Positions 1-6,910 of a stretch of 64,000 nt of DNA are shown here, piece after piece. A program made the position numbers and the translations under genes. The DNA lies in contig JAFQBH010000037.1 in NCBI GenBank assembly GCA_017399765.1, forward strand, positions 1-64,000, read 5' to 3'. The notes beneath the pieces were generated by a model, which saw only the letters and a program-made list of their open reading frames with translations, had not been told where the DNA came from and did not search any database. How positions within the stretch are numbered: the stretch's first letter is position 1; every line of letters begins with the position of its first letter. Source of the DNA: Oscillospiraceae bacterium. Lineage in GTDB: Bacteria > Bacillota > Clostridia > Oscillospirales > Ruminococcaceae.

Positions 1-112
<112 letters not shown>

Positions 113-115
113 ACA

Positions 116-143
116 CAGCACAGTTTATCTGTGCTGTTTTCTT
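116..143 (+). terminator. Terminator after 5S copy 1
   Basis: CAGCACAG (116-123) pairs with CTGTGCTG (129-136) and is followed by TTTTCTTT, a standard intrinsic terminator between the first 5S gene and the tRNA. Confidence 0.75.
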
Positions 144-146
144 TAT

Positions 147-222
147 TCCTCCTTAGCTCAGTAGGTAGAGCGCATGACTGTTAATCATGATGCCGTTGGT
201 TCGAGCCCGACAGGGGGAGCCA
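147..222 (+). tRNA. tRNA-Asn (anticodon GTT)
   Basis: A complete cloverleaf is visible: acceptor TCCTCCT (147-153) pairs with AGGGGGA (212-218), the D arm holds AGCTCAGT..GGTAGAGC, the anticodon arm is CATGA-CTGTTAA-TCATG with GTT in the 34-36 position, and the T arm is GTTGG-TTCGAGC-CCGAC. The CCA end is encoded (220-222). It sits between two 5S genes, each unit having its own terminator. Confidence 0.97.
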
Positions 223-224
223 AA

Positions 225-256
225 AGTTCCGAGGTTTTCACCTCGGAACTTTTTCT
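225..256 (+). terminator. Terminator after tRNA-Asn
   Basis: AGTTCCGAGG (225-234) pairs perfectly with CCTCGGAACT (241-250), followed by a T run. It separates the tRNA from the second 5S gene. Confidence 0.85.
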
Positions 257-270
257 CTTAATTTAATATG

Positions 271-382
<112 letters not shown>

Positions 383-388
383 CAGCAA

Positions 389-421
389 AAAAGCTCTGAC
401 AAATGTCAGAGCTTCTTTTTT
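389..421. terminator. Bidirectional terminator between 5S and XRE gene
   Basis: AAGCTCTGAC (391-400) pairs with GTCAGAGCTT (405-414), with a T run on the plus side and an A run in front, so it can serve both the 5S gene (+) and the regulator at 422-649 (-). Confidence 0.85.
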
Positions 422-649
422 TTACCGTTCCGGATAATCAAGACCCTTTTTTAATCCAAGAAGATAATCTGCGGAAACATTGAAAAAGCTGCAAAAAGCC
501 TTTATATCCTCTATGCTCGGTTCATATTTTCCGCATTCGATGTATGAAATTTTGCGCTGTGTCATGTTCACCATTTTTCCAAGGGTAGTTTGGTTCATAT
601 CCAAATCTTCCCGGAAGGCTTTGATTTTTTCGCCAAGAGTTAAACCCAT
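422..649 (-). CDS. Small XRE-family HTH transcriptional regulator
   Basis: A 75-residue protein that is essentially one Cro/C1-type helix-turn-helix domain: GEKIKAFREDLDMNQ (helices 1-2), TTLGKMVNMTQRKISYIECGK (the HTH proper), then EPSIEDIKAFCSFFNVSADYLLG closing the five-helix fold. There is no sensor or membrane domain, so it probably acts as a dimeric repressor. It is divergent from the ECF sigma factor gene at 778, and the shared 128-bp spacer holds three copies of the heptamer TGTCTAT/ATAGACA lying across both promoters. I infer that this protein represses itself and the sigma gene. Confidence in the family is high; the target assignment is inference from position and palindromes only. 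Confidence 0.85.
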   Translation of the reverse strand: MGLTLGEKIKAFREDLDMNQTTLGKMVNMTQRKISYIECGKYEPSIEDIKAFCSFFNVSADYLLGLKKGLDYPER

Positions 650-663
650 ATTTAATCACCCAA

Positions 664-721
664 ATAATAATACTATAGAAAGAAACTGTCTATTGACTGA
701 TAGACAGAAAATGTCTATAAT
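664..721. promoter_or_regulatory. Divergent promoters with triple operator (XRE/ECF sigma)
   Basis: On the plus strand TTGACT (693-698), a 17-bp spacer and TATAAT (716-721) form a near-consensus promoter for the sigma gene. On the minus strand TAGACA (692-687) and TATTAT (669-664), also 17 bp apart, would serve the XRE gene. Three half-sites overlap both: TGTCTAT (687-693), ATAGACA (700-706) and TGTCTAT (712-718), so the middle one forms an inverted repeat with either neighbour. This is a typical layout for an XRE repressor that controls both directions. Confidence 0.7.
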
Positions 722-777
722 GTGAATATATTATTTGATTTTTCTTTTGTTTTATCCGGTTTGGGGGTGGTGAAATT

Positions 778-1320
778 ATGAAAGCCGAAAAGGAAACGGT
801 TATAAAAGCTTCAAAAGGAGACAAAGACGCTTTTGCAAAGCTTTATTATTGTTTTTATAAGGATTTTTATAATTTTGCGCTTTATTCTTTGGGAAATCCG
901 GAAGATGCCGCGGACGTTGTAGCGGATGCTTTTGTGGAAATTTGGCGCAACATCGGAAAATTGAGAAACCCGGAAGCTTTTTCAACCTGGGCTTTCAGAA
1001 TTTTGGAAATCCGCTGCAAAAAGGAAATTTCCGGCAAGATGGAACGCAGGAAAATTTTCTGTTTTGATGAGCTTGTGGAAATTCCCTCGCCGGGTTCGGA
1101 AAATTTTGAGGAGGATATTGCGGAGGAAGTTGCCCTTGCAGCGGCTTTGAGCGAACTTGATCCGGAAGAAAGAACAATAGTTATTCTTTCTGTAATTTAT
1201 GGCTACACCCGGAAGGAAATTTCCGGGATAATCGGAAAACCTCAGGGAACGGTTGGTTCAAAACTTTTCAGGGCTTACGCAAAACTCAGAAAAAGAATGG
1301 AACAAAAGGAGCTCCGCTGA
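778..1320 (+). CDS. ECF-type RNA polymerase sigma factor
   Basis: A 180-residue sigma-70 family protein of the extracytoplasmic-function type. Region 2 spans about residues 10-80 (AFAKLYYCFYKDFYNFALYS, then DAADVVADAFVEIWRNIGKL, the core-binding and -10 recognition helices), and region 4 about 120-172 (ALSELDPEERTIVILSVIYGYTRKEISGIIGKPQGTVGSKLFRA, a sigma-70 HTH). A GGGGGTGGTG ribosome binding site precedes the ATG. No anti-sigma gene follows: the next gene is convergent. Control may therefore come from the divergent XRE protein through the operator repeats at 687-718. The regulon is unknown. Confidence 0.88.
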   Translation: MKAEKETVIKASKGDKDAFAKLYYCFYKDFYNFALYSLGNPEDAADVVADAFVEIWRNIGKLRNPEAFSTWAFRILEIRCKKEISGKMERRKIFCFDELVEIPSPGSENFEEDIAEEVALAAALSELDPEERTIVILSVIYGYTRKEISGIIGKPQGTVGSKLFRAYAKLRKRMEQKELR

Positions 1321-1339
1321 AAAACGGAGCTCCCTTTTA
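1308..1339. terminator. Terminator overlapping the sigma gene stop codon
   Basis: GGAGCTCCG (1308-1316) pairs with CGGAGCTCC (1325-1333); the TGA stop (1318-1320) lies in the loop. A CTTTTAT tail follows on the plus side, and it also sits directly at the 3' end of the convergent minus-strand gene ending at 1344. Confidence 0.75.
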
Positions 1340-1343
1340 TACA

Positions 1344-2189
1344 TTATTTTATATATCTTATTCCGCAGGCAAAGCCAAAAGCCTTTGGATTTTTTGCCGC
1401 AAGGCTTTGAAGTACCGTGGCATTTTTTAATTTTGGCGGACGCTTAAGGCTTTTTCCGAAAAGGTTTTCAAAAGCCTGTTCATTATCCTGAACTTTTCCG
1501 ATTATTTCAAAATTTTCCGCAAAGGCTTTTATTCTTGAATTTTCCGGAAGGAGTTTTGTCATATCCGGATATAAAAGCCAGCTGTAACAGAGGAAGGCCT
1601 TGAATTCGGTTTTTGGATAAATCTTCCCGAAAAGCGCTTGAGCATCGGAAAAACTTTTGCTGATTTCTTTGGTGCTCAAATCTGCGCCCTGCTGAACGTG
1701 GCAATTTATCACTTGAGCACCGGCTGGAAGCTTTTCCTTTTGTTCCGAAGAAAAAACCATATAGGTTTCGCCCAAAAATTCTTCATCAAGATAAACCATT
1801 TCAAAAGGCTGAAACTGCAAAACGCCGATTTTGAAAATTTTGCGGTTTATAATATGGCGAAACCAAAGGGCATCTTCCCTGCTGATGCCGGGTTTTCCGG
1901 TTTTGGATTCGAAAATTTCCGCCCGCAAAGTAACGTCGCGGAAGGTTTCCGCAATAACTTTTTCGGGAACGCCGAGAGATAGATATTCTTCGTATTTTTC
2001 AGAAAGAAGATTTATCAAAACGGCGAGCCTTGTGAGCGGTTTTCTTTTAAGAATCGGATAATCCGGAGCCTCACCGGAATAGGCTTTTTCACAGATTTCC
2101 GCGGTTTGTTTTCTGGAAAGAACGGCAAGGACCGCTTTTTCCGTTTTGGGAGATAAGCCGAGTATCTCCAGAATTCTTTGTTGTTCCAT
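1344..2189 (-). CDS. Acyltransferase-domain protein (GNAT-like, DUF5596 type)
   Basis: A 281-residue cytoplasmic protein that I recognise as the two-part 'acyltransferase domain-containing' family of Firmicutes. The N-terminal helical half (about 1-130) is followed by a GNAT-like C-terminal half (about 135-275) with IGVLQFQPFEMVY as a core strand region, the segment PAGAQVINCHVQQGADLS, and FLCYSWLLYPDMTKLLPENSRIKAF. Members are annotated as GNAT-related acyltransferases of unknown substrate. It is transcribed alone from a good promoter at 2324-2352 and has a leader of about 125 nt. Family recognition is from memory of conserved phrases (CYSWLLYP, NCHI-like), so the substrate stays open. Confidence 0.65.
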   Translation of the reverse strand: MEQQRILEILGLSPKTEKAVLAVLSRKQTAEICEKAYSGEAPDYPILKRKPLTRLAVLINLLSEKYEEYLSLGVPEKVIAETFRDVTLRAEIFESKTGKPGISREDALWFRHIINRKIFKIGVLQFQPFEMVYLDEEFLGETYMVFSSEQKEKLPAGAQVINCHVQQGADLSTKEISKSFSDAQALFGKIYPKTEFKAFLCYSWLLYPDMTKLLPENSRIKAFAENFEIIGKVQDNEQAFENLFGKSLKRPPKLKNATVLQSLAAKNPKAFGFACGIRYIK

Positions 2190-2352
2190 TTAAACATTCC
2201 TTTTCATAAAGATTTTGCGGCGCAAAACCCTTTGGAAAAGAATTACCGAAGGGCAGCACCTTTTTTTAAAATTCTGATAGCTCTATACATAAAAAAGACC
2301 CCTTTCGGTTTGGATTTTAGCCTATTATAAATCTAAAATCCGGTTTAGTCAA
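2190..2352 (-). promoter_or_regulatory. Promoter and long leader of the acyltransferase gene
   Basis: On the minus strand TTGACT (2352-2347), exactly 17 bp and TATAAT (2329-2324) form a near-consensus sigma-A promoter; its -35 box overlaps the stop codon of the next upstream gene (ending at 2345). The transcript would carry about 125 nt of leader before the ATG at 2189, with a short GC hairpin around 2300-2312 followed by TTTTTT. I see no known riboswitch in it. Confidence 0.6.
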
Positions 2353-2653
2353 GAAAGCTTTTTCGGGATTCATACCAGCCGGATTTTAAATTTTTCGGCG
2401 AAAGTTCGGAATAATTTATCTTCAGTACGCCATATTTTTTAAGCTTTTCCGCCGGTTGGGAAAACAAAATTCCGGAGGCGAAACCGGTTACGGCTGAAAC
2501 CGTTTTGTCCCGATGAATAATTGCCGGCGAAGAAAAATTTTCCGGAACAAAAAAGCCGAGGGCAAAAAGTTTTTTTGAAAATTCCGCCTTTTCCTTTTCG
2601 GAAAAAGCGACGCAAAGGGTTTTGTTCTGTTTTAAAAGCCGGGTGATGTTCAT
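2345..2653 (-). CDS. Unknown small protein under SAM-I riboswitch control
   Basis: A 102-residue protein I do not recognise. The ATG at 2653 is chosen because AAGGAGA lies just upstream (2660s) and because the longer frame would run back through the riboswitch terminator. It starts MNITRLLKQNKTLCVAFSEK, has a charged helix (EKEKAEFSKKLFALGF), a central hydrophobic, glycine-containing stretch (AVTGFASGILF) and a basic C-terminus; there is no signal peptide and no clear membrane segment. What makes it interesting is its leader: a SAM-I riboswitch with terminator/antiterminator (2692-2821) that belongs to no other gene, since the next gene downstream has its own promoter. By analogy with other S-box genes a role in methionine, SAM or sulfur metabolism or methionine uptake is inferred, not shown. 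Confidence 0.6.
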   Translation of the reverse strand: MNITRLLKQNKTLCVAFSEKEKAEFSKKLFALGFFVPENFSSPAIIHRDKTVSAVTGFASGILFSQPAEKLKKYGVLKINYSELSPKNLKSGWYESRKSFLD

Positions 2654-2691
2654 AAAAAATCTCCTTTTTAATGTATTCCATAAAAAGAAAA

Positions 2692-2821
2692 ATCCCATCG
2701 TTTCCGATGGGATTTTTTTCGAAAGAGATAAAACCATCGGTCAGGCATTAGCACCTTGCGGCTGCAGGTTGCTGTGCGGTCAAAGAGCCTGTCTCTCGCG
2801 CACTCTTTATGGTGGCTTTAT
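2692..2821 (-). ncRNA. SAM-I (S-box) riboswitch with terminator
   Basis: Read on the minus strand, 2821-2728 contains the S-box core: AGAG followed by GUGCG..CGCAC (P2), the CAGCAACCUG and AAGGUGCUAAUGCCUG segments that form the P3/P4 SAM-binding core, and closing P1 strands ACCAU/AUGGU. Downstream ATCCCATCG (2713-2705) pairs with CGATGGGAT (2700-2692) and is followed by TTTTTCTTTTT: an intrinsic terminator. The 3' strand of P1 (CCGAUGG) is complementary to the 5' terminator strand (CCAUCGG), so P1 formation with SAM would free the terminator, the usual OFF-switch. Family assignment rests on these conserved segments. Confidence 0.85.
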
Positions 2822-2847
2822 TATAGCAGATTTTTTGTTTTTAACAA
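2820..2847 (-). promoter_or_regulatory. Promoter of the SAM riboswitch transcript
   Basis: Minus-strand TTGTTA (2847-2842), a 16-bp spacer and TATAAT (2825-2820). Transcription would begin around 2813, at the 5' strand of riboswitch helix P1. Confidence 0.65.
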
Positions 2848-2947
2848 GGTCAAAAACGCACCGACGGACTATGGACAAAGGGGATTTTCGGTGGTAAAAT
2901 GTTTACAGATATTAATATAATCTTTAAAAATTACGGAGAGTAAAGAA

Positions 2948-3751
2948 ATGCTTGGTATAAAAAACCTTCTTGTTGATATCGGCGGGGCAAAAATTCCCTG
3001 CGCGGTTTTTGGAAAGGGAAAGAAAAACCTTATAATGCTTCCGGGACTGGGCGACGGTCTTACCACCGTTAAGGGAAAGGCAATTCCCATGGCGATGATG
3101 TATCGGGAATTTATGAAGTATTTTACCGTTTATGTGATGAGCCGGAGAGAACCGCTTCCGGAGGATTTTTCAACGAAGGAAATGGCGGCTGATATCGCAC
3201 TCTTTATGGAGCGCATGGGAATTGAAAAGGCAAGTGTTCTCGGGGTTTCCATGGGCGGAATGATTGCCCAGCATTTTGCGGCGGATTTTCCTGAAAAGAC
3301 GGAAAAGCTTATCCTTGCGGTAACGGCGCCAAAAGGAAACGAAATTATGGAAAGCTGCATTTTTGAATGGACAGAACAGGCGAAAAATGGCGAAGGCGCA
3401 AAACTTATGGAAAGCAACGTTCGGAATATGTATTCCGACGAATATTACCGAAAGAACCGCTGGCTTACGCCCATAACCGGAAAAATCGCCGTGCCGAAGG
3501 ATTGTTCAAGATTTTTGACTATGGCAAAAGCCTGCCTTGAGCATAATGCCGAAAACGTGCTCAAAGATATAAAAGCGCCGGTGCTCATAATCGGCGGAAC
3601 CGAAGACAGAACAGTCGGCGCAGAAGCTTCGGAAAATCTTGCGAAGGAAATTCCGAACGCAAAGATTTTTATGTATAAAGGTCTTCGCCATGCGGTTTAT
3701 GACGAAGCGCCGGATTTTAACAAAAGGGTTCTTGAATTTTTGATTGGATAA
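2948..3751 (+). CDS. Alpha/beta-hydrolase fold protein
   Basis: A 267-residue cytoplasmic hydrolase. The nucleophile elbow GVSMGG puts Ser101 at the expected place, LPGLGDG (about 31-37) is the oxyanion-side loop, the acid is the Asp in IIGGTEDRTVG (about 215-220), and the His lies in GLRHAVYDEAP (about 243). The order and spacing are those of the lipase/esterase-like alpha/beta hydrolases (MhpC/BioH-like). Substrate cannot be deduced. ACGGAGAG precedes the ATG. The gene stands alone, ended by a strong bidirectional terminator shared with the convergent VOC gene. Confidence 0.85.
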   Translation: MLGIKNLLVDIGGAKIPCAVFGKGKKNLIMLPGLGDGLTTVKGKAIPMAMMYREFMKYFTVYVMSRREPLPEDFSTKEMAADIALFMERMGIEKASVLGVSMGGMIAQHFAADFPEKTEKLILAVTAPKGNEIMESCIFEWTEQAKNGEGAKLMESNVRNMYSDEYYRKNRWLTPITGKIAVPKDCSRFLTMAKACLEHNAENVLKDIKAPVLIIGGTEDRTVGAEASENLAKEIPNAKIFMYKGLRHAVYDEAPDFNKRVLEFLIG

Positions 3752-3756
3752 AAAAA

Positions 3757-3786
3757 CCGAGTGTGAAAAATCACACTCGGTTTTTT
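3757..3786. terminator. Bidirectional terminator, hydrolase/VOC
   Basis: CCGAGTGTGA (3757-3766) pairs perfectly with TCACACTCGG (3771-3780), flanked by A and T runs on both sides. It serves the two convergent genes. Confidence 0.9.
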
Positions 3787-3787
3787 G

Positions 3788-4171
3788 TTATACCGTAAGT
3801 TCAATAATGTTTCCTTCAATTCCGATAAAAGCGCTTTCATAAAATCCGTCGCCGGTGGTTCTCGGACCGCTTGTTATTTCGAATCCGTCGTTTTCAAGCT
3901 TTTTTGTAAGTTCATCAACGGCGCTTTTGCTCCCTAGGCTGAAGGCAAGATGGGCGTAGCCGCTTTTATAAAAAGGTTTTTCGGTTTTCTCAATTTCCGG
4001 TCGGTTCATAATTTCGAGCTTTGCGCCGTTTTCAAAACCGAGGAAATATGAGGAAAAACCGGTTTTTTCGTTCCGATAAATTTCGCCGGAAACGGCGGCA
4101 AAATATTTTATGAAAAAATCCTTTGCGGCTTCAAGGTCGTTTACGTAAATTGCAACGTGATCAATAAACAT
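3788..4171 (-). CDS. VOC (glyoxalase/dioxygenase-like) family protein
   Basis: A 127-residue single-module vicinal-oxygen-chelate protein with two beta-alpha-beta-beta-beta repeats. The first starts FIDHVAIYVNDLEAAKDFF, the second GYAHLAFSLGSKSAVDELTKKLENDGFE, and it ends with FIGIEGNIIELTV. Candidate metal ligands are His5, the Glu in KLEIMN, the His in YAHLAFS and the final Glu in IIEL, the pattern expected of lactoylglutathione-lyase-like and fosfomycin-type members. The substrate is not identifiable. The MATE pump gene lies just upstream on the same strand (18 bp gap), so the two may be co-transcribed, which would fit a detoxification role. Confidence 0.85.
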   Translation of the reverse strand: MFIDHVAIYVNDLEAAKDFFIKYFAAVSGEIYRNEKTGFSSYFLGFENGAKLEIMNRPEIEKTEKPFYKSGYAHLAFSLGSKSAVDELTKKLENDGFEITSGPRTTGDGFYESAFIGIEGNIIELTV

Positions 4172-4189
4172 TTTTTACCTCCGGAAAAA

Positions 4190-5581
4190 TCAGAGCCCCA
4201 TAATGTCCGCGTTTTTGCGTTCAAGCTTTTTGAAAAGTCGGATGAGTACGATAACCGCCGCGATGGAAAGAATAATTTCCGCAAGGAATTGGGAATAGGG
4301 CAGACCGAAAACGGAAAAGAAATGATAAAGAATAAGGATAAAGGGAATTTCCAGAATGATTTTTCTTGCAATTGCAAAGAAAAGGGAAAGTTTTCCCATT
4401 CCGCAGGCCTGATAAACGCCGACACCGATGAAATCCACGGCAAGGAAAACCATTGCAAGGGAGAATCCGCGAAGAAAAACAGAGCCAAGTTCGATTATGT
4501 CGCCGTTTTTCATAAAGGCACCGATAATGTTTTCCGCGAAAACGTAATATCCCAAAGTTACCGCCGCAAGGAAAACGACCGTTACTTCCATTGTGAAAAC
4601 AAGGGCTTTTTTCATTCGCTTTATGTTTCCGGAAGCAAAGTTGTAACCGATAAGGGGCATTATTCCCTGGGAAACGCCGAGGGCAACATAGAACGGGATC
4701 TGGTTTACCTTCTGGGCAATGCCCATTGCGGCAACGGCAAATTCGCCGGAAGCGGCGGTGAGGTTGTTGAAAACCGTAATTCCCACAACGTTCAGAAGGT
4801 TCTGGATCGAAGCCGGAACGCCGACTCCGCAAACGCCGGAAACAATTTGTTTATCAAGGCTGAAATATTTTGGACTTACGCAGACAAAAGTTTTTCCGCG
4901 TTTTATAAAAACAAGAACAAGGAAATAAACGCAGGAAAAAATGTTGGCAAGAAGAGTTGCAAAACCTGCTCCGGCAGCGCCCATTCCCATTCCGAAAGGA
5001 ATTGTTTCCGCGGGAAGAATGAAAAACGGGTCAATGATTATGTTGAGAAGGCAACCGCCGGTAAGCCCTATGCTAGCATGAAGGGAAGAACCTTCCGCAC
5101 GGAAAAGATAGGCGGTCACCATAGAAGTTATTGCCGGAACGGCGCCGCAGACGGAAGTGTAGAAAACATAATCTTTTGTTGCGGAAAAGGTGATTTCGTC
5201 CGCGCCAAGAAGATTGAGAAGCGGGGTATTGAAAATTCCGGTGAGAAGGGAAAAAAGAATTCCGCAGAAAACCGCGCACCAGAAGCCGAAGGCAGAGCTT
5301 TTTCTTACCGAATCAAAATCCTGTTTTCCAAGGGCGCGGCTCATCATGCTGGAACTTCCGACGCCGAAAAGGTTGTTTACCGCGTTGAAAGCAAGAAGAA
5401 GAGGCGCCGCAAGAGTTACCGCCGAATTCTGGACCGGGTCGTTCAGCATTCCGACAAAGAAGGTATCCGCAAGGTTATAAACTATCATAACCAAAGAGGA
5501 AAGCACCGCCGGAAGGGAAAGGGCAAGAGCCGCTTTTGGAATCGGCGCGCTTTCAAAAATTTCTGTTTTACTTATTGCCAT
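4190..5581 (-). CDS. MATE family multidrug/Na+ efflux transporter
   Basis: A 463-residue integral membrane protein with about 12 predicted transmembrane segments in two homologous halves, the size and layout of MATE (NorM/DinF-type) exporters. Typical features are KAALALSLPAVLSSLVMIVYNLADTFFVG in helix 1, where MIYNLADTFF is the family signature, and GVGVPASIQNLLNVVGITVFNN at the start of the second half. It exports drugs or cationic metabolites in exchange for Na+ or H+. It is followed on the same strand by the VOC gene. The promoter at 5638-5666 carries a TAGCATAA half-site identical to the palindrome at the promoter of the neighbouring XRE regulator, so that regulator may control the pump. 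Confidence 0.92.
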   Translation of the reverse strand: MAISKTEIFESAPIPKAALALSLPAVLSSLVMIVYNLADTFFVGMLNDPVQNSAVTLAAPLLLAFNAVNNLFGVGSSSMMSRALGKQDFDSVRKSSAFGFWCAVFCGILFSLLTGIFNTPLLNLLGADEITFSATKDYVFYTSVCGAVPAITSMVTAYLFRAEGSSLHASIGLTGGCLLNIIIDPFFILPAETIPFGMGMGAAGAGFATLLANIFSCVYFLVLVFIKRGKTFVCVSPKYFSLDKQIVSGVCGVGVPASIQNLLNVVGITVFNNLTAASGEFAVAAMGIAQKVNQIPFYVALGVSQGIMPLIGYNFASGNIKRMKKALVFTMEVTVVFLAAVTLGYYVFAENIIGAFMKNGDIIELGSVFLRGFSLAMVFLAVDFIGVGVYQACGMGKLSLFFAIARKIILEIPFILILYHFFSVFGLPYSQFLAEIILSIAAVIVLIRLFKKLERKNADIMGL

Positions 5582-5666
5582 AAAAAACCTCGTAACGAAA
5601 AAATAAAGAGCCGAAAGGCTCCTTTTTGGATAAGATTATTTTAGCATAAAAACAAATTCAAGTAAA
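5582..5666 (-). promoter_or_regulatory. MATE promoter, leader hairpin and operator half-site
   Basis: Minus-strand TTTACT (5666-5661), 17 bp, TAAAAT (5643-5638). The -10 region overlaps TAGCATAA (5642-5649 on plus), one half of the palindrome found at 6371-6389. The roughly 50-nt leader contains a GAGCC/GGCTC stem (5608-5621) followed by TTTATTTTTT on the minus strand, which could act as an attenuator or be a relic terminator. Confidence 0.5.
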
Positions 5667-5670
5667 GTAG

Positions 5671-5823
5671 GGCGGGGGCTTGCTCCCGCCGAAAAAAGGA
5701 TTACCGGAGAGGGAGCCTCCCTTGCCTAAAGGGAGGTGGATTTTTGTTTGCAAAGCAAACAAAAGGACGGAGGGATTCATTCTCAACGGGCATACACAGG
5801 TGATAATATATCGTTTTGCCCGT
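5671..5823. repeat. REP-like repeat unit plus flanking palindromes
   Basis: Three palindromes follow one another in this spacer. GGCGGGGGC-TT-GCTCCCGCC lies at 5671-5690. A unit of the window's main REP family occupies 5715-5778: GCCTCCCTT..AAGGGAGG, a variable stem made of TTGTTTGC/GCAAACAA, then GGACGGAGGGATTC. Finally AACGGGCA/TGCCCGTT (about 5784-5823) lies directly at the end of the XRE gene and may terminate it. No coding potential is visible. Confidence 0.8.
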
Positions 5824-5825
5824 TT

Positions 5826-6353
5826 TTAATCTTCGCTCAGTTTATATGCATTGTTATCAACATAGATGCACATTTTGTTATAGAAATAAATATAAAGTCC
5901 GAAGGCAAAAAATCCGTCAAGAATGAGGATTATGTTTCCGAAAAGAAGTCCTTCAAAAATCACAAAACCAAAAAGCGAAAGGCAAACGGAAGACCAGAGA
6001 AAACCGAAAACGGCGACTGCAAAAACGATTATTCCCCAAAAGAATAACCAGCTTTTGTTTTCTTCCTTCCAGTTTCTGCGCCAAAAATCCGCCCTTTCCT
6101 TCGGGGAAAAAGGGTCGGGGTGCTTTTCGGTCTTTTCGGTTTTTGTTCTTTCGCCGTCCAAAAGTTCTTCCATAGAAACGGAAAATTCCTTTGAAAGAAG
6201 GCGCAGAGTTTCGATATCCGGCATATAGTTTCCGTTTTCCCAGCGGGAAACGGTTTTGTTCGAAACGCCGAGCCTTCTGCCCAGTTCCTCCTGGGTGAAA
6301 CCTTTTTCTCGCCGAAGTTCAGCAATAAATTTTCCTGTTCTGATCTGATCCAT
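5826..6353 (-). CDS. Membrane-anchored XRE-family regulator
   Basis: A 175-residue protein with an N-terminal Cro/C1 HTH (residues about 5-62: GKFIAELRREKGFTQEELGRRLGVSNKTVSRWENGNYMPD..LLSKEFSVSMEELLDGE), a charged linker rich in Lys and Glu, and a C-terminal part with about three hydrophobic helices (from WLFFWGIIVFAVAVFGFLW to ILDGFFAFGLYIYFY). This HTH plus membrane-tail layout is common in Clostridia, where it often lies beside transporter genes. A perfect palindrome overlies its own -10 region (6371-6389), and half of it recurs at the MATE promoter, so autoregulation and control of the pump are inferred. Start ATG has GGAGATGAAACT upstream. Confidence 0.85.
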   Translation of the reverse strand: MDQIRTGKFIAELRREKGFTQEELGRRLGVSNKTVSRWENGNYMPDIETLRLLSKEFSVSMEELLDGERTKTEKTEKHPDPFSPKERADFWRRNWKEENKSWLFFWGIIVFAVAVFGFLWSSVCLSLFGFVIFEGLLFGNIILILDGFFAFGLYIYFYNKMCIYVDNNAYKLSED

Positions 6354-6370
6354 AGTTTCATCTCCTTTTC

Positions 6371-6389
6371 TTATGCTATTTTAGCATAA
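6371..6389. promoter_or_regulatory. Palindromic operator at the XRE promoter
   Basis: TTATGCTA (6371-6378), 3 nt, TAGCATAA (6382-6389): a perfect 8-bp inverted repeat covering the minus-strand -10 hexamer TAAAAT (6383-6378). The same TTTTAGCATAA half recurs in the MATE promoter. Typical site for an autoregulating XRE dimer. Confidence 0.65.
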
Positions 6390-6477
6390 ATCACCGAAAA
6401 AATCTTCCCCACAAAAAGCGAACCATTTATTTGTTCATAAAGATATGATATTATAAAGAAAAAGGGAGGCGGTTTTT

Positions 6478-6909
6478 ATGAAAAAGTTTGCACTTTATCT
6501 TTTTTCTGCGGTTTTGATATTATATGCTTCCGCCGCCGCGACGGAATTCCTGACCGGAACTTCCAATGCGTTTTTGGGAAAAAGTTTTTATGTTTATGAT
6601 TTTTATAAAGTTTCCGAAGAGGAAAAAACCGAAATTCAGGAATATACAAAACATCCGAAAGCGGCTGAACTTACCGGAATCCTTTCGGAAATTGAAATAA
6701 AACATTACAGAACAAAATTTGCGCCGGTCTGGCAGGGCGATATGAAATATGAGATAAGCACCCACGTCAGCGGAGAAGGATTCCGCTTTATAACTCTCGG
6801 AAACGTAAACATGTTTTTTGAAGATGCTTCAAAAGGCGGTTATGAGATTGTTAACGCCGAAGAAATAATCGCAAAGATTGATGTGCTTCTTGCGGAAAAA
6901 GGTGAATGA
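6478..6909 (+). CDS. Unknown exported or membrane-anchored protein
   Basis: A 143-residue protein I do not recognise. It begins with an N-terminal signal or anchor (MKKFALYLFSAVLILYASAAA); the remainder is soluble, mixed charged and aromatic (KSFYVYDFYKVSEEEKTEIQEY, ISTHVSGEGFRFITLGNVNMFF), so it probably faces the outside of the membrane. GGGAGGCGG precedes the ATG. It is the first of three closely packed genes (this one, the 104-residue membrane protein 1 nt downstream, and a lipoprotein), so a shared envelope function is inferred. Confidence 0.7.
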   Translation: MKKFALYLFSAVLILYASAAATEFLTGTSNAFLGKSFYVYDFYKVSEEEKTEIQEYTKHPKAAELTGILSEIEIKHYRTKFAPVWQGDMKYEISTHVSGEGFRFITLGNVNMFFEDASKGGYEIVNAEEIIAKIDVLLAEKGE

Positions 6910-6910
6910 T

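Noticed and set aside
2654..2737. Upstream start of the riboswitch-controlled protein at 2737
   Set aside because: That extension is the translated terminator and P1 region of the SAM riboswitch; the ATG at 2653 has the ribosome binding site.
5608..5628. Hairpin before the MATE gene as a riboswitch
   Set aside because: The leader is only about 50 nt and has one short stem; too small for any known metabolite riboswitch, so it is recorded only as a possible attenuator.
4157..5644. A 495-codon open frame antisense to the MATE gene
   Set aside because: Composition is Lys/Asn/Gly-rich with no domain or hydrophobic core; the MATE gene on the other strand is certain.
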